In this document: piece by piece, positions 35,669 to 43,383 of the stretch
Layout: each line of letters starts with the position of its first letter
Numbering within the stretch: position 1 is the stretch's first letter
Translations under genes and position numbers: made by a program
DNA from: Rhodococcus sp. B50
GTDB lineage: Bacteria; Actinomycetota; Actinomycetes; Mycobacteriales; Mycobacteriaceae
Direction of reading: 5' to 3'
Assembly (NCBI RefSeq): GCF_013602415.1
Contig: NZ_WPAG02000002.1
Location: 2,483,480 to 2,547,479, forward strand
Length of the DNA: 64,000 nt
Notes under the pieces: generated by a model
What the model was told of the DNA's origin: nothing
Database searches by the model: none
Seen by the model: the letters and a program-made list of their open reading frames with translations, nothing else

Positions 35669-37126
35669 ATGGCCTTGCTCGACGAAGCCCTGTGGACGGG
35701 AAAGATCCATCTCGACGGCTGGCGCCCCGGCAACGGCGGCACCACCAAGGTCACCAACCCCTCGACCGGAGAACAGATCGCCGAGATCGGCCTGGCCGAC
35801 CCCGATGACGTCTACGCCGCCGCCCGCGCTGCCGCCGCCGCGCAGAAGTCCTGGGCAGCCACCGCGCCGTCCGAGCGTGCGGAGATCCTCCGTCGCGCCG
35901 GTGAGAAGTTCCGCGAACACGCCGACGAACTCATCGGCTGGGGTCTCCGCGAGGCCGGGTCCATCCCGGACAAGGCCGCCATGGAGGTGTTCGGTTCCGC
36001 CACCGAGTGCTTCGAGGCGTCGGCGCTGCCCACCCATCCGCACGGTGAGTACCTGCCATCGGACAACGGTCACTGGTCCATCGCGCGCCGCCTGCCCGCC
36101 GGCGTCGTCTCGGTGATCGCGCCGTTCAACTTCCCGTTGCTGCTCGCGATGCGCTCGGTCGCCCCGGCCCTCGCCCTCGGCAATGCGGTGCTGCTCAAGC
36201 CGGATCCGCGGACCACCGTCATCGGCGGTGTCGCCGTGGCCCGGATCTTCGAGGAGGCCGGATTGCCCGCCGGTGTGCTGCAGGTGCTGCCCGGTGGTGG
36301 TGACGTCGGCGCCGCGACCGTCGATGCTCCCGAGGTGCGGGTGGTCTCGTTCACCGGATCCACCGCCGCCGGACGCCACGTCGGCAAGGCCGGCGCGGAA
36401 CATCTCAAGCGCACCCACCTCGAGCTCGGTGGCAACAACGCGATGATCGTGCTCCCCGGCACCGATGTCGATCTCGCTGCCGGTGTCGGAGCGATGGGAT
36501 CGTTCTTCCACCAGGGCCAGATCTGCATGACCACCGGCCGGCACCTGGTGCACGAGTCCGTCTACGACGACTACGTGCGCGCCCTCGCCGCGAAGGCGGA
36601 TGCGCTCGTCGTCGGCGATCCTGCAGGCGGCCCGGTGCACCTGGGCCCGATCATCGACGAGCGTCAGCTGGCAAACATCGACACGATCGTGCAGGCCACG
36701 GTCGCCGCGGGCGGCACTCTCGCTGCCGGCGGCACGCACGAGGGGCTGTTCTACCGGCCCACCGTCCTGACCGATCTGACCACGGAGATGCCCGCCTGGG
36801 GCCAGGAGATCTTCGGGCCCGTCGCTCCGGTGCTGAAGTTCTCCGATCCGGACGAGGCCGTCGAACTGGCCAATGCATCCGAATACGGCCTGTCGGTGAG
36901 CATCGTCGGTGACGTGGGACAGGCGATGAAGATCGCCGACCGCATCCACTCGGGCAAGATCCACATCAACGAGATGACCGTCGCCGACGAGGCCAACGCT
37001 CCCTTCGGCGGGGTCGGGGCATCCGGTACCGGTTCCCGCTTCGGCGGTCCGGCCGCGAACATCGACGCGTTCACCGAGACCCAGTGGGTCACGGTACGTC
37101 CCGACATCGCGCCCTACTCGTTCTGA
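35669..37126 (+). CDS. Benzaldehyde-type NAD(P)+-dependent aldehyde dehydrogenase
   Basis: A 485-residue ALDH. Asn154 is in VIAPFNFPLLLA, Glu252 in HLELGGNNAMIVL and the catalytic Cys286 in HQGQICMTTGRHLVH. The lengthy match to (vanillin/benzaldehyde) dehydrogenases, including GSIPDKAAMEVFGSA and HEGLFYRPTVLTDL, suggests oxidation of an aromatic aldehyde to its acid. The ATG is preceded by GAGGAGAA. The gene stands alone, so no pathway partners are visible. A terminator hairpin follows. Confidence 0.88.
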   Translation: MALLDEALWTGKIHLDGWRPGNGGTTKVTNPSTGEQIAEIGLADPDDVYAAARAAAAAQKSWAATAPSERAEILRRAGEKFREHADELIGWGLREAGSIPDKAAMEVFGSATECFEASALPTHPHGEYLPSDNGHWSIARRLPAGVVSVIAPFNFPLLLAMRSVAPALALGNAVLLKPDPRTTVIGGVAVARIFEEAGLPAGVLQVLPGGGDVGAATVDAPEVRVVSFTGSTAAGRHVGKAGAEHLKRTHLELGGNNAMIVLPGTDVDLAAGVGAMGSFFHQGQICMTTGRHLVHESVYDDYVRALAAKADALVVGDPAGGPVHLGPIIDERQLANIDTIVQATVAAGGTLAAGGTHEGLFYRPTVLTDLTTEMPAWGQEIFGPVAPVLKFSDPDEAVELANASEYGLSVSIVGDVGQAMKIADRIHSGKIHINEMTVADEANAPFGGVGASGTGSRFGGPAANIDAFTETQWVTVRPDIAPYSF

Positions 37127-37140
37127 CGCAGATCGCTAAT

Positions 37141-37171
37141 CGGCCCGGGCGAGCGTGTGCTCGCCCGGCCG
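37141..37171. terminator. Hairpin between convergent genes
   Basis: CCGGGCGAGC at 37145-37154 pairs perfectly with GCTCGCCCGG at 37159-37168 (GTGT loop), extended by three more outer pairs past a bulge. It lies between the convergent aldehyde dehydrogenase and helix-hairpin-helix genes and can serve both. Confidence 0.7.
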
Positions 37172-37193
37172 TTCTCGTATGTCCCCGGCAGGG

Positions 37194-37391
37194 TTACTCG
37201 GCGAAGGTGAGTCCGCGTGCGGCGAGTGCTTCCTCGAGGATGCGGAGCGCTTTCGGCCCCACCCCGTGCAACGCCGCGAGTTCCCGTCTCGAATGCCGCG
37301 CGACGTCGTCGAGGGTCCTGATTCCTTCGGCGAGCAGAGCGCGGGTCGCGGGACTTCCGATGGCGGGGAGGTCACCCGGGGGCGTCGTCAT
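37194..37391 (-). CDS. Helix-hairpin-helix DNA-binding protein (small)
   Basis: A 65-residue protein resembling the C-terminal domain of the RNA polymerase alpha subunit: LPAIGSPATRALLAEGIRTLDDVA, then ELAALHGVGPKALRILEEAL. The two helix-hairpin-helix turns (IGSPA and HGVGPKA) contact DNA non-specifically. Such stand-alone proteins are frequent in actinobacteria and of unknown role. It lies next to the CPYC flavoprotein gene on the same strand, 9 bp downstream, but whether it is co-transcribed is not known. Confidence 0.75.
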   Translation of the reverse strand: MTTPPGDLPAIGSPATRALLAEGIRTLDDVARHSRRELAALHGVGPKALRILEEALAARGLTFAE

Positions 37392-37400
37392 GGTGTGATG

Positions 37401-38375
37401 CTAGATCCGCGCTTCCTGGCAGGCGGCTCGTTCCTCCACCGCCGCGGCCGTCTCCTCCGCGATCAGGTCGGCGTTCACGGCCGCCCCCGTCATCACGCCG
37501 GCGCCTGCAGCGACCACGACCACCGCGGAGAGATCGGCGGAGTTGCCCGCCGCCCACACACCGGGCAGAGCGGTCTTCCCCGTCGGGTCGGTCTCGATGA
37601 GGGTACCCACGGGATGGTCGGTGACCGTTCCGCCGAGCTGCTCGTACAGGTCGGCGCGGGCGACGAAACGCGGCGCGACCACCACGGCGTCGACCTCGAT
37701 CTCGGTGCTGTCCTCGAGCACCACGGCACGGACCTCCTCGCCGTCCGCTCGCAGTTCCGCGACCGCGCCGTCGACGATCCGCACGTCGCGCGCCTCGAGC
37801 TGGTCGCGGGCCTCGGCCTCCAGGGCGGGCGCCGAGTGGGTGAAGAAGGTGACGTCGTCGCTGAGCTGACGGAACAACAGGGTCTGGTGCACGCTCATCG
37901 GCCCCGAGGAGATCACGCCGATGCGCCGGTCCCGAACCTCCCAGCCGTGGCAGTACGGGCAGTGCAGGACACTCTTGCCCCACAGTTCGCGGACTCCGGG
38001 CAGGTCGGGCAGCTCGTCGACCAGTCCCGTCGCGAGGATCAGTCGACGTGCCTGCACGCTGGTGCCGCCGGAGAGACCGATCTCGAATCCCGTGCCGCTG
38101 CGACGAGCGGATTCTGCTCGTGCGGACAGGATCTCGGCGCCGTATCCGACGGCCTCCTTCCGCCCGAGAGCCAGGAGTTCGGTCGGCGCGATGCCTTCGT
38201 GCCCGATCACGTTGTGCGCGGCCGCGGCAGGGGCGTTGCGCGGTTCACCGGCGTCGACGACGAGCACCGAGCGGCGCGAGCGTGCCAGCGCGGTTGCGGC
38301 ACTCAGTCCGGCCGAGCCGCCGCCGATCACGACGACGTCGTAACCGTCCTGTGTGGGGTTCTCCTGGGTGTTCAT
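37401..38375 (-). CDS. Thioredoxin-reductase-like FAD oxidoreductase with CPYC motif
   Basis: A 324-residue flavoprotein. FAD binding is VVVIGGGSAGLSAATALARS, the redox-active Cys pair is LHCPYCHGWE (Cys139 and Cys142), and the closing flavin motif is GVWAAGNSADLS. It lacks a thioredoxin-like additional domain and is close in design to the dithiol oxidases GliT and HlmI, which close disulphide bonds in antibiotics such as gliotoxin and holomycin, though ordinary thioredoxin reductase function is also possible. It is coupled by ATGA overlap to the methyltransferase gene. Confidence 0.8.
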   Translation of the reverse strand: MNTQENPTQDGYDVVVIGGGSAGLSAATALARSRRSVLVVDAGEPRNAPAAAAHNVIGHEGIAPTELLALGRKEAVGYGAEILSARAESARRSGTGFEIGLSGGTSVQARRLILATGLVDELPDLPGVRELWGKSVLHCPYCHGWEVRDRRIGVISSGPMSVHQTLLFRQLSDDVTFFTHSAPALEAEARDQLEARDVRIVDGAVAELRADGEEVRAVVLEDSTEIEVDAVVVAPRFVARADLYEQLGGTVTDHPVGTLIETDPTGKTALPGVWAAGNSADLSAVVVVAAGAGVMTGAAVNADLIAEETAAAVEERAACQEARI

Positions 38376-39217
38376 CGGTTCTCCTCCTTGATTGCCCGTG
38401 CGATCCACACGGTTCGGGATCCACGCACCACCAGATCTGCCCGGTGCAGCACCGAATCGGGGCCGTCGCCGACGAGCCGATCGAGCGTGTCGAGATCCTC
38501 GTCGGACACGGCGTTGTCGAGGCCGGTGCGCATCCGGCTCAGCACCGCGTGGGCGTATCGGCGTGCGGTGTCGTCGACGTCGGCACCGAGTTCGTCGCGG
38601 CGCATCTCGACCATCTCGAATCCGGCGCGACGCAGGTTGTCGCTCCAGTCGGGCCATCTGTTCCACCCTCGGGACGCCGCGGCCTCGTGACATCTCGCTT
38701 CGAGTCCCGGCGTACCGATACCGATGTCGTCGGGCAGGAATCGTGGTTGCGACTCCATCTCGGTAACGACCACCGTCCCCCCGGGTGCCATCGCCTCGGC
38801 GAGTTGCCGGAGCGTCGCATCCGGGTCCTCGATGTGGTGCAGGGACAGGGCCGCCCAGGCGAGGTCGATCGCACCGACGGTCGGCAGTCCTGCATCGAGG
38901 TCCGCCTCGACGGTCCGGATCCGATCACCGAACCCGTTGTGCTCGGCGGTCTTCCGGAGTCGATCGAGCATCCCGGCGGAACGGTCGAGGGCGACGAGCT
39001 GCGCGTGGGGGAACCGGCGCGCCAGGGCGAGGGTGCCCGTTCCTGTGCCGGCGCCGATGTCGACGACGCTGCGCGGTTCGCGCTCGAGCTGTCCGGCGAC
39101 CCGGTCGAGCAACGACTCGAAATAGGGCCGGTTCATCGCGGCGTCGAGGTCGAGCACCTCGGCCATCGACTCGTCGTGCGCGTGGTCGTGCGGTGCGTGG
39201 TGGGCGTGGTGGTGCAT
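38372..39217 (-). CDS. Class I SAM-dependent methyltransferase with His-rich N-terminus
   Basis: A 281-residue methyltransferase. SAM motif I is SVVDIGAGTGTGTLALARRF, motif II surrounds LVALDRSAGM and motif III ALSLHHIEDPD. The N-terminus MHHHAHHAPHDHAHDE has seven His residues in 15, a likely metal-binding tag not usual for the family. It is translated leaderless: a TAACGT box (39224-39229, minus strand) ends 6 nt before the ATG. Its 3' end overlaps the CPYC flavoprotein. Substrate unknown; a thiol or small metabolite is a reasonable guess. Confidence 0.85.
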   Translation of the reverse strand: MHHHAHHAPHDHAHDESMAEVLDLDAAMNRPYFESLLDRVAGQLEREPRSVVDIGAGTGTGTLALARRFPHAQLVALDRSAGMLDRLRKTAEHNGFGDRIRTVEADLDAGLPTVGAIDLAWAALSLHHIEDPDATLRQLAEAMAPGGTVVVTEMESQPRFLPDDIGIGTPGLEARCHEAAASRGWNRWPDWSDNLRRAGFEMVEMRRDELGADVDDTARRYAHAVLSRMRTGLDNAVSDEDLDTLDRLVGDGPDSVLHRADLVVRGSRTVWIARAIKEENR

Positions 39218-39223
39218 GACTTC

Positions 39224-39264
39224 ACGTTAGGTCGCGTCATCCAGTTTCGGCATACACTCTTGCC
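39224..39264. promoter_or_regulatory. Divergent leaderless promoters with an inverted repeat
   Basis: Minus-strand -10 TAACGT (forward 39224-39229) serves the methyltransferase; plus-strand -10 TACACT (39253-39258), 7 nt from the ATG at 39266, serves the HTH-cupin gene. GGCA at 39249-39252 and TGCC at 39261-39264 form an inverted repeat over the plus -10, a candidate autoregulatory operator. Confidence 0.45.
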
Positions 39265-39265
39265 T

Positions 39266-39850
39266 ATGGAGCAAGAATCGTCCGATCTGGACCAACTCAT
39301 CCGCCAGCGCATCCGCAGCCTGCGGCTCGCGCGGGGGTGGACCCTCGACGCTCTCGCAGCCCGGTGCCACATCAGCCCGTCGAACCTGAGCCGCATCGAG
39401 ACGGGCCGGCGCAGGATCGCACTCGACCAGCTCGTCCCCATCGCGCGAGCACTCGACACCACGATCGACCAGCTCGTCGAATCCGGCGAGGACCAGGACG
39501 TGGTGATCAGACCCCAGCCGTGCGACACCCCGGGGTACACGACCTGGCTGTTGTCGCGGGAACGATCACTGGGCGGCGTCACCATCGCCAAGATGCGGAT
39601 CACGAAGCAGGAGCCGGTGCCGGCCGACACGCTCCCCGTGCACCCGGGGCACGAATGGTTCACCGTCCTGACCGGCACCGCCCGGCTCCAGCTCGGCGAA
39701 CGGACGATCCTCATCCAGGAGGGCAACGCCGCCGAGTTCTCGACGATGACGCCACACGCCATCAGCGCGCACGACGGACCGGTGGAGATCCTCACGATCC
39801 TCGATCAGAACGGGGAGCGTGCGCACCTGCGCAACCCCGCATCGCACTGA
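39266..39850 (+). CDS. XRE-type HTH regulator with C-terminal cupin domain
   Basis: A 194-residue regulator. The HTH_3 domain is IRSLRLARGWTLDALAARC followed by ISPSNLSRIETGRRRIALDQL; residues about 110-190 form a cupin barrel with HPGHEWFTVLTGTARLQLGE and TMTPHAISAHDGP holding the ligand/metal His residues. Such proteins sense a small metabolite and control adjacent genes. Its divergent partner is the methyltransferase-flavoprotein operon. ATG chosen because it sits 7 nt from a TACACT -10 box; a longer in-frame frame upstream overlaps the methyltransferase. Confidence 0.88.
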   Translation: MEQESSDLDQLIRQRIRSLRLARGWTLDALAARCHISPSNLSRIETGRRRIALDQLVPIARALDTTIDQLVESGEDQDVVIRPQPCDTPGYTTWLLSRERSLGGVTIAKMRITKQEPVPADTLPVHPGHEWFTVLTGTARLQLGERTILIQEGNAAEFSTMTPHAISAHDGPVEILTILDQNGERAHLRNPASH

Positions 39851-39868
39851 AAGGGCCGGGTTCACCCG

Positions 39869-40357
39869 TCAGGCGTACAGGCGATCGACGAACGCCCCGA
39901 GATTCTCGCGGACGCGCTCGGCCTTCTCCTCCGGCTCGAGATCCTCGCGGTACCGGCTGCCCAGTGCGGGCTTCTTCTTGCCGCGCGCGTACAGCGAACA
40001 CTGCAGGTCGATGCACATGTACGTTCCGACCGCGTTGCCCGCTCGTCCCGAATCTCCGACCTTGTTCGCCGTCATCAAAGCGATGCCACCCCTGGTGTGG
40101 GTGGTGAGGCAGATCGTGCACATCTGCGTCTTGCCCGAGCCCTGCTGCTCGAACCGCATGGCGACACCGACAAGTTCGCCGTCGCGAGGGACGACGATGT
40201 AGCCGCGACCGGGGAACGACGGATCGGTCCAGCCGAGGAAGTCGAGTTCGTCCCACGGCCGGGCGTCGAGATCACGCGGCACCGGAAGCCGCTTCGCATC
40301 ACCCTTGGAGCAGTTGACGAAGGATGTTCGAATGTCCCGTTCGGTAAGCGGGTCCAT
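39869..40357 (-). CDS. FBP-domain protein (treble-clef zinc finger)
   Basis: A 162-residue protein. MDPLTERDIRTSFVNCSKGD opens it; two Cys pairs, MCTICLTTHTRGG and YMCIDLQCSLYARGKKK, build the treble-clef zinc finger named after the elongation-factor-G-binding protein (FBP) C-terminal domain. In that family, binding to EF-G relieves fusidic-acid inhibition; other members have unknown roles. The ATG at 40357 is preceded by AAAGGTGG; an in-frame Met-less extension upstream is rejected. It is convergent to the HTH-cupin gene (18 bp apart). Confidence 0.8.
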   Translation of the reverse strand: MDPLTERDIRTSFVNCSKGDAKRLPVPRDLDARPWDELDFLGWTDPSFPGRGYIVVPRDGELVGVAMRFEQQGSGKTQMCTICLTTHTRGGIALMTANKVGDSGRAGNAVGTYMCIDLQCSLYARGKKKPALGSRYREDLEPEEKAERVRENLGAFVDRLYA

Positions 40358-40443
40358 GGCCGGGACCACCTTTCGTTCGCGTATGTACCGACCCGAGGAC
40401 GGTACGCGCACCGCTCACTCCGGACAAACGATTTTCGCGGCCC

Positions 40444-41697
40444 TCACGCCGACGAACGCGGCGCTCCGATACCCGGATCGATCGTCACCGGACCGGACGC
40501 GGTGGGCGCGACCGGGAAGTCGAAGATCGCCGTCGGAAGATATACCGTGGCACACGAATTCGGGATGTCCACGACACCCGACAAGCGTCCCTCGATGGGT
40601 GCAGCCCCGAGCAGGAGATACGCCTGCTCGGGGCTGTAGCCGAATTTCGTCAGATAGTCGATGGCGTGCAGACACGCCCGCTGGTACGCCAATTGCGAAT
40701 CCAGATACCGCTGTTCGCCGTCGAGCGTCACGGACGTGCCGGAGAACGCGAGCCACTCGGAGTACTGCGGGTCGGTGTTGCCCGGCATGAAGATGGCGTT
40801 CTCGCTCACCCCGTAGGTCTCCATGCCACCGGGGATCAGGTCGACGCGCAGGTCGATGAACCCGCCCATCTCGATGGCACCGCAGAAGGTGATCTCGCCG
40901 TCACCCTGCGAGAAGTGCAGGTCGCCGACCGACAGATTCGCGCCGTCGACGAAGACCGGATAGAAGATCCGGCTTCCCTTCGTGAGGTTCTTGATGTCCT
41001 GGTTGCCGCCGTTCTCCCGGGGCGGCGCGGTGCGCGCCGCTTCGGCCGCGACCCGGTCGAAATCGGCGCCCGACAGGCTGCCGAGAATCGCGCCGTTCGG
41101 CTCGGGCGGCAGCGCCAGCGCCGGTTCACGGTCGGGATCCGTCGCGATCAGCGCGGCTTCCCGTGTGTTCCACGTCGACAGCAGTTCGTGCGACGGCGCC
41201 GTCCCCATCAGGCCGGGATGCACGATGCCGGTGAACGACACATGGGGCACATGGCGGCTCGTCGCCTTCTGCCCGGAGAAGTCCCAGACCGCCTTGTAGG
41301 CGTCGGGGAACTGGTCGGTGAGGAATCCCCCGCCGTTCGTCTTCGCGAAGATGCCGGTGTAGCCCCAGCCCTGCCCGGCGAGCGGACCCGAATCCTCCTG
41401 CGGGATCGGGCCGAGGTCGAGGATGTCGACGATCAGCAGGTCGCCGGGCTTTGCCCCTTCCACCGCGAACGGTCCCGACAACGCGTGCACGATGTGCAGC
41501 GGAGCGTTGCGGATGTCGTCGGCGGAATCGTCGTTGTGGATCTCGCCATCGAACCATTCGCGGCAGTGCACGCGGAAGGAATCCCCCGGTTTCAGCGTCG
41601 CGACGGGTGGGATGTCCGGGTGCCAACGGTTGTGGCCGATCTTCTCCTGATCGGTGAACCGGCGGGTCGAATCGAGGGGGAACACGACGTCGGGCAC
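40444..41697 (-). CDS. fmdA: Formamidase/acetamidase
   Basis: A 417-residue enzyme of the FmdA_AmdA family. It shows RFTDQEKIGHNRWHPDIPPVA at its start, HALSGPFAVEGAKPGDLLIVDILD and DLHFSQGDGEITFCGAIEMGG, with the family's conserved Glu/His residues. It hydrolyses formamide (or acetamide) to the acid and ammonia. The GTG start has GGAGG 4 nt upstream. The zinc-ribbon gene fmdB lies immediately upstream on the same strand, as in characterised formamidase clusters. Confidence 0.9.
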   Translation of the reverse strand: MPDVVFPLDSTRRFTDQEKIGHNRWHPDIPPVATLKPGDSFRVHCREWFDGEIHNDDSADDIRNAPLHIVHALSGPFAVEGAKPGDLLIVDILDLGPIPQEDSGPLAGQGWGYTGIFAKTNGGGFLTDQFPDAYKAVWDFSGQKATSRHVPHVSFTGIVHPGLMGTAPSHELLSTWNTREAALIATDPDREPALALPPEPNGAILGSLSGADFDRVAAEAARTAPPRENGGNQDIKNLTKGSRIFYPVFVDGANLSVGDLHFSQGDGEITFCGAIEMGGFIDLRVDLIPGGMETYGVSENAIFMPGNTDPQYSEWLAFSGTSVTLDGEQRYLDSQLAYQRACLHAIDYLTKFGYSPEQAYLLLGAAPIEGRLSGVVDIPNSCATVYLPTAIFDFPVAPTASGPVTIDPGIGAPRSSA

Positions 41698-41751
41698 GGG
41701 ACCTCCTGCAGCGGTGACGGATCAGGGCTGTGACGATCTGGGACGGTGCGA

Positions 41752-42042
41752 TCAGGGGCGGGGTAACGATCGGTGTCGGGGATCGGTGGTGACCGGCCGC
41801 GCCGGGCGTCTCGGCGCACCCGGGAGGGCACCCGAGACGACGTCGGGTTCGGAGGCGGTCCGCGCCGCGGCGTCGTGCAGGCGCATCGCCGCCGAACCGC
41901 CCCGGCCGAGACGGGGCGCGGTGAGCGAACGACGAGCCTGCCGAGCACACTGCGGGCACGGCGTCGACGAGGAGACCTCGCTCATCGGAAGGGAGACGTC
42001 GAACGGCCCGCAGTCGGCGCATCGGAACTCGTACAGCGGCAT
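41752..42042 (-). CDS. fmdB: FmdB-family zinc-ribbon regulatory protein
   Basis: A 96-residue protein beginning MPLYEFRCADCGPFDVSLPMS and continuing TPCPQCARQARRSLTA; CxxC appears twice (CADC and CPQC), the zinc ribbon of FmdB proteins, which are usually encoded beside fmdA and thought to regulate it. The C-terminal 50 residues are Arg/Pro/Ala-rich and probably disordered. The ATG at 42042 is preferred over the one at 42048 because AAAGG is 8 nt upstream of it. It is the first gene of an fmdB-fmdA unit. Confidence 0.75.
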   Translation of the reverse strand: MPLYEFRCADCGPFDVSLPMSEVSSSTPCPQCARQARRSLTAPRLGRGGSAAMRLHDAAARTASEPDVVSGALPGAPRRPARPVTTDPRHRSLPRP

Positions 42043-42132
42043 CGGCATCGCCTTTCGCCCGTCGGTGCACCGACCATAACGGACCGAACGGAAACCCGCG
42101 CGTCTACTCCGAATGTTCCTGTTGTCCGGAAC

Positions 42133-42180
42133 TGTTCGGTGACACCTCTGTTCGGTGACATCTCTATCCGGTGACCCGCT
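42133..42180. repeat. 16-bp tandem repeats over the map stop codon
   Basis: Units TGTTCGGTGACACCTC (42133-42148) and TGTTCGGTGACATCTC (42149-42164) are adjacent and differ at one base; a third, diverged unit (42165-42180) keeps the CGGTGAC core. The array straddles the map TAG stop (42164-42166) so it also defines the C-terminal residues. It looks like replication slippage. Confidence 0.6.
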
Positions 42181-42943
42181 CTCGCTTCGTCAGCACCAGC
42201 GGTTCACCCTCGGTGATCGCGATCGTGTGTTCGCTGTGCGCGGTGTGCGAACCGTCGGCGGAGCGGATGGTCCAGCCGTCGGGGTCGTAGACGATCTTGT
42301 CCGTTCCCGCCGCGAACCACGGTTCGAGGGCGAGCGTCAGGCCGGGACGGAGCACGAGCCCGCGGCCCTTGCGCCCGGCGTTCGCCACGTGCGGATCCTC
42401 GTGCATGGTGCGACCGAGTCCGTGGCCACCGAACTCGGTGTTGACGGGATAGCCGTACTCGGCTGCGACGGCGCCGATCGCCGCAGAGATGTCGCCCAGG
42501 CGGTTGCCGGGGAGCGCAGCGGCGATGCCTGCGGCCAGTGCCACCTCGGTCGCCTCGACGAGACGCCGGTCCTCGGGACGCTCCGCGCCGACGATGATGC
42601 TGCGCGCCGAATCGGCGACCCAGCCGCCGATCGAGACGGCGATGTCCATGCTGAGCAGATCGCCGTCCCGGAGCACGTAGTCGTGCGGGAGTCCGTGCAG
42701 CACTGCGTCGTTGACGGAGAGGCAGATGACGTTGCGGAACGGTCCGCTTCCGAACGACGGCGCGTAATCCCAGTAGCACGAGACCGCGCCGCGTTCCTCG
42801 ATCATGTCCCGTGCGCGCTGTTCGAGGTCGAGCAGGTTCACGCCGGGACGGGCGCGGCCCGTCAAGTCGTCGAGCAACTCGGCGATGAACGTACCGGTCA
42901 CATCCATTGCCGCGATCTCACCGGGGGTCTTCAGTTCCAACAC
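42164..42943 (-). CDS. map: Methionine aminopeptidase, type I
   Basis: A 259-residue pita-bread metallopeptidase. Metal ligands are visible: Asp residues in MDIAVSIGGWVADSARS, His in GGHGLGRTMHEDPHVAN, Glu in LALEPWFAAG and Glu in HTIAITEGEP. It removes the initiator Met from nascent proteins. The GTG at 42943 (VLELKTPGEIAAM) is preferred since TGAGGAG lies 7 nt upstream; the upstream in-frame extension crosses the operator. It is divergent from a small XRE regulator with two shared operators, an unusual level of control for this housekeeping enzyme; it may be a second Map. Confidence 0.9.
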   Translation of the reverse strand: MLELKTPGEIAAMDVTGTFIAELLDDLTGRARPGVNLLDLEQRARDMIEERGAVSCYWDYAPSFGSGPFRNVICLSVNDAVLHGLPHDYVLRDGDLLSMDIAVSIGGWVADSARSIIVGAERPEDRRLVEATEVALAAGIAAALPGNRLGDISAAIGAVAAEYGYPVNTEFGGHGLGRTMHEDPHVANAGRKGRGLVLRPGLTLALEPWFAAGTDKIVYDPDGWTIRSADGSHTAHSEHTIAITEGEPLVLTKRERVTG

Positions 42944-42969
42944 GGGTGTACTCCTCAGGATCACAAGAC

Positions 42970-43014
42970 GGTATTTAAATACCACCCTAACGCGACGATC
43001 GGTATTTTCATACC
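42970..43014. promoter_or_regulatory. Twin GGTATNNNNATACC operators
   Basis: GGTATTTAAATACC (42970-42983, perfect palindrome) and GGTATTTTCATACC (43001-43014, perfect 5-bp arms) lie on the same face of the helix: centres are 31 bp apart, about three turns. They separate map from the XRE gene, and the second overlaps the expected -35 of the XRE promoter. They are best read as binding sites of that XRE regulator. Confidence 0.7.
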
Positions 43015-43022
43015 GACGCGGT

Positions 43023-43028
43023 TAGACT
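43023..43028 (+). promoter_or_regulatory. Predicted -10 box of the XRE gene
   Basis: TAGACT fits TANNNT and ends 7 nt before the ATG at 43036, so the mRNA is predicted to be leaderless. The matching -35 would fall in operator 2 (43001-43014), giving negative autoregulation. Confidence 0.45.
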
Positions 43029-43035
43029 GCAGGTC

Positions 43036-43302
43036 ATGGTGCGACTCCCCCTGACCCCGGAACAGCTGGCCGCCGGCAAACGCCTGGGTGGACGGCTGCG
43101 CGAAGCCCGAGGCAGCAGGACGCTCACCGAGGTGGCCCGGGCCGCCGACATCTCACCGGAGACCCTTCGGAAGATCGAGACCGGACGACTGGCGACGCCG
43201 GCCTTCGCGACGATCGCCTCCCTCGCACGGGTGCTGCCCGTCTCCCTCGACGATCTCGCCGAACTGACCCTTTCCTGCACCGACCTGCAGCGCACCGGCT
43301 AG
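43036..43302 (+). CDS. Small XRE-family transcriptional regulator
   Basis: An 88-residue protein that is little more than an HTH_3 domain: GGRLREARGSRTLTEVARAADISPETLRKIETGRLATPAF, ending with DDLAELTLSC. It should dimerise on palindromic DNA. It is divergent from map, with two matching GGTAT operators in between, and likely represses both genes. The effector is unknown. Confidence 0.88.
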   Translation: MVRLPLTPEQLAAGKRLGGRLREARGSRTLTEVARAADISPETLRKIETGRLATPAFATIASLARVLPVSLDDLAELTLSCTDLQRTG

Positions 43303-43383
43303 TCCCGCCCCGCGTGACGTAACAGCGGGAGACATCGGCAGCGATATCAGGAGGCACACCACCGCGACAGCGAAGGGACCCCG

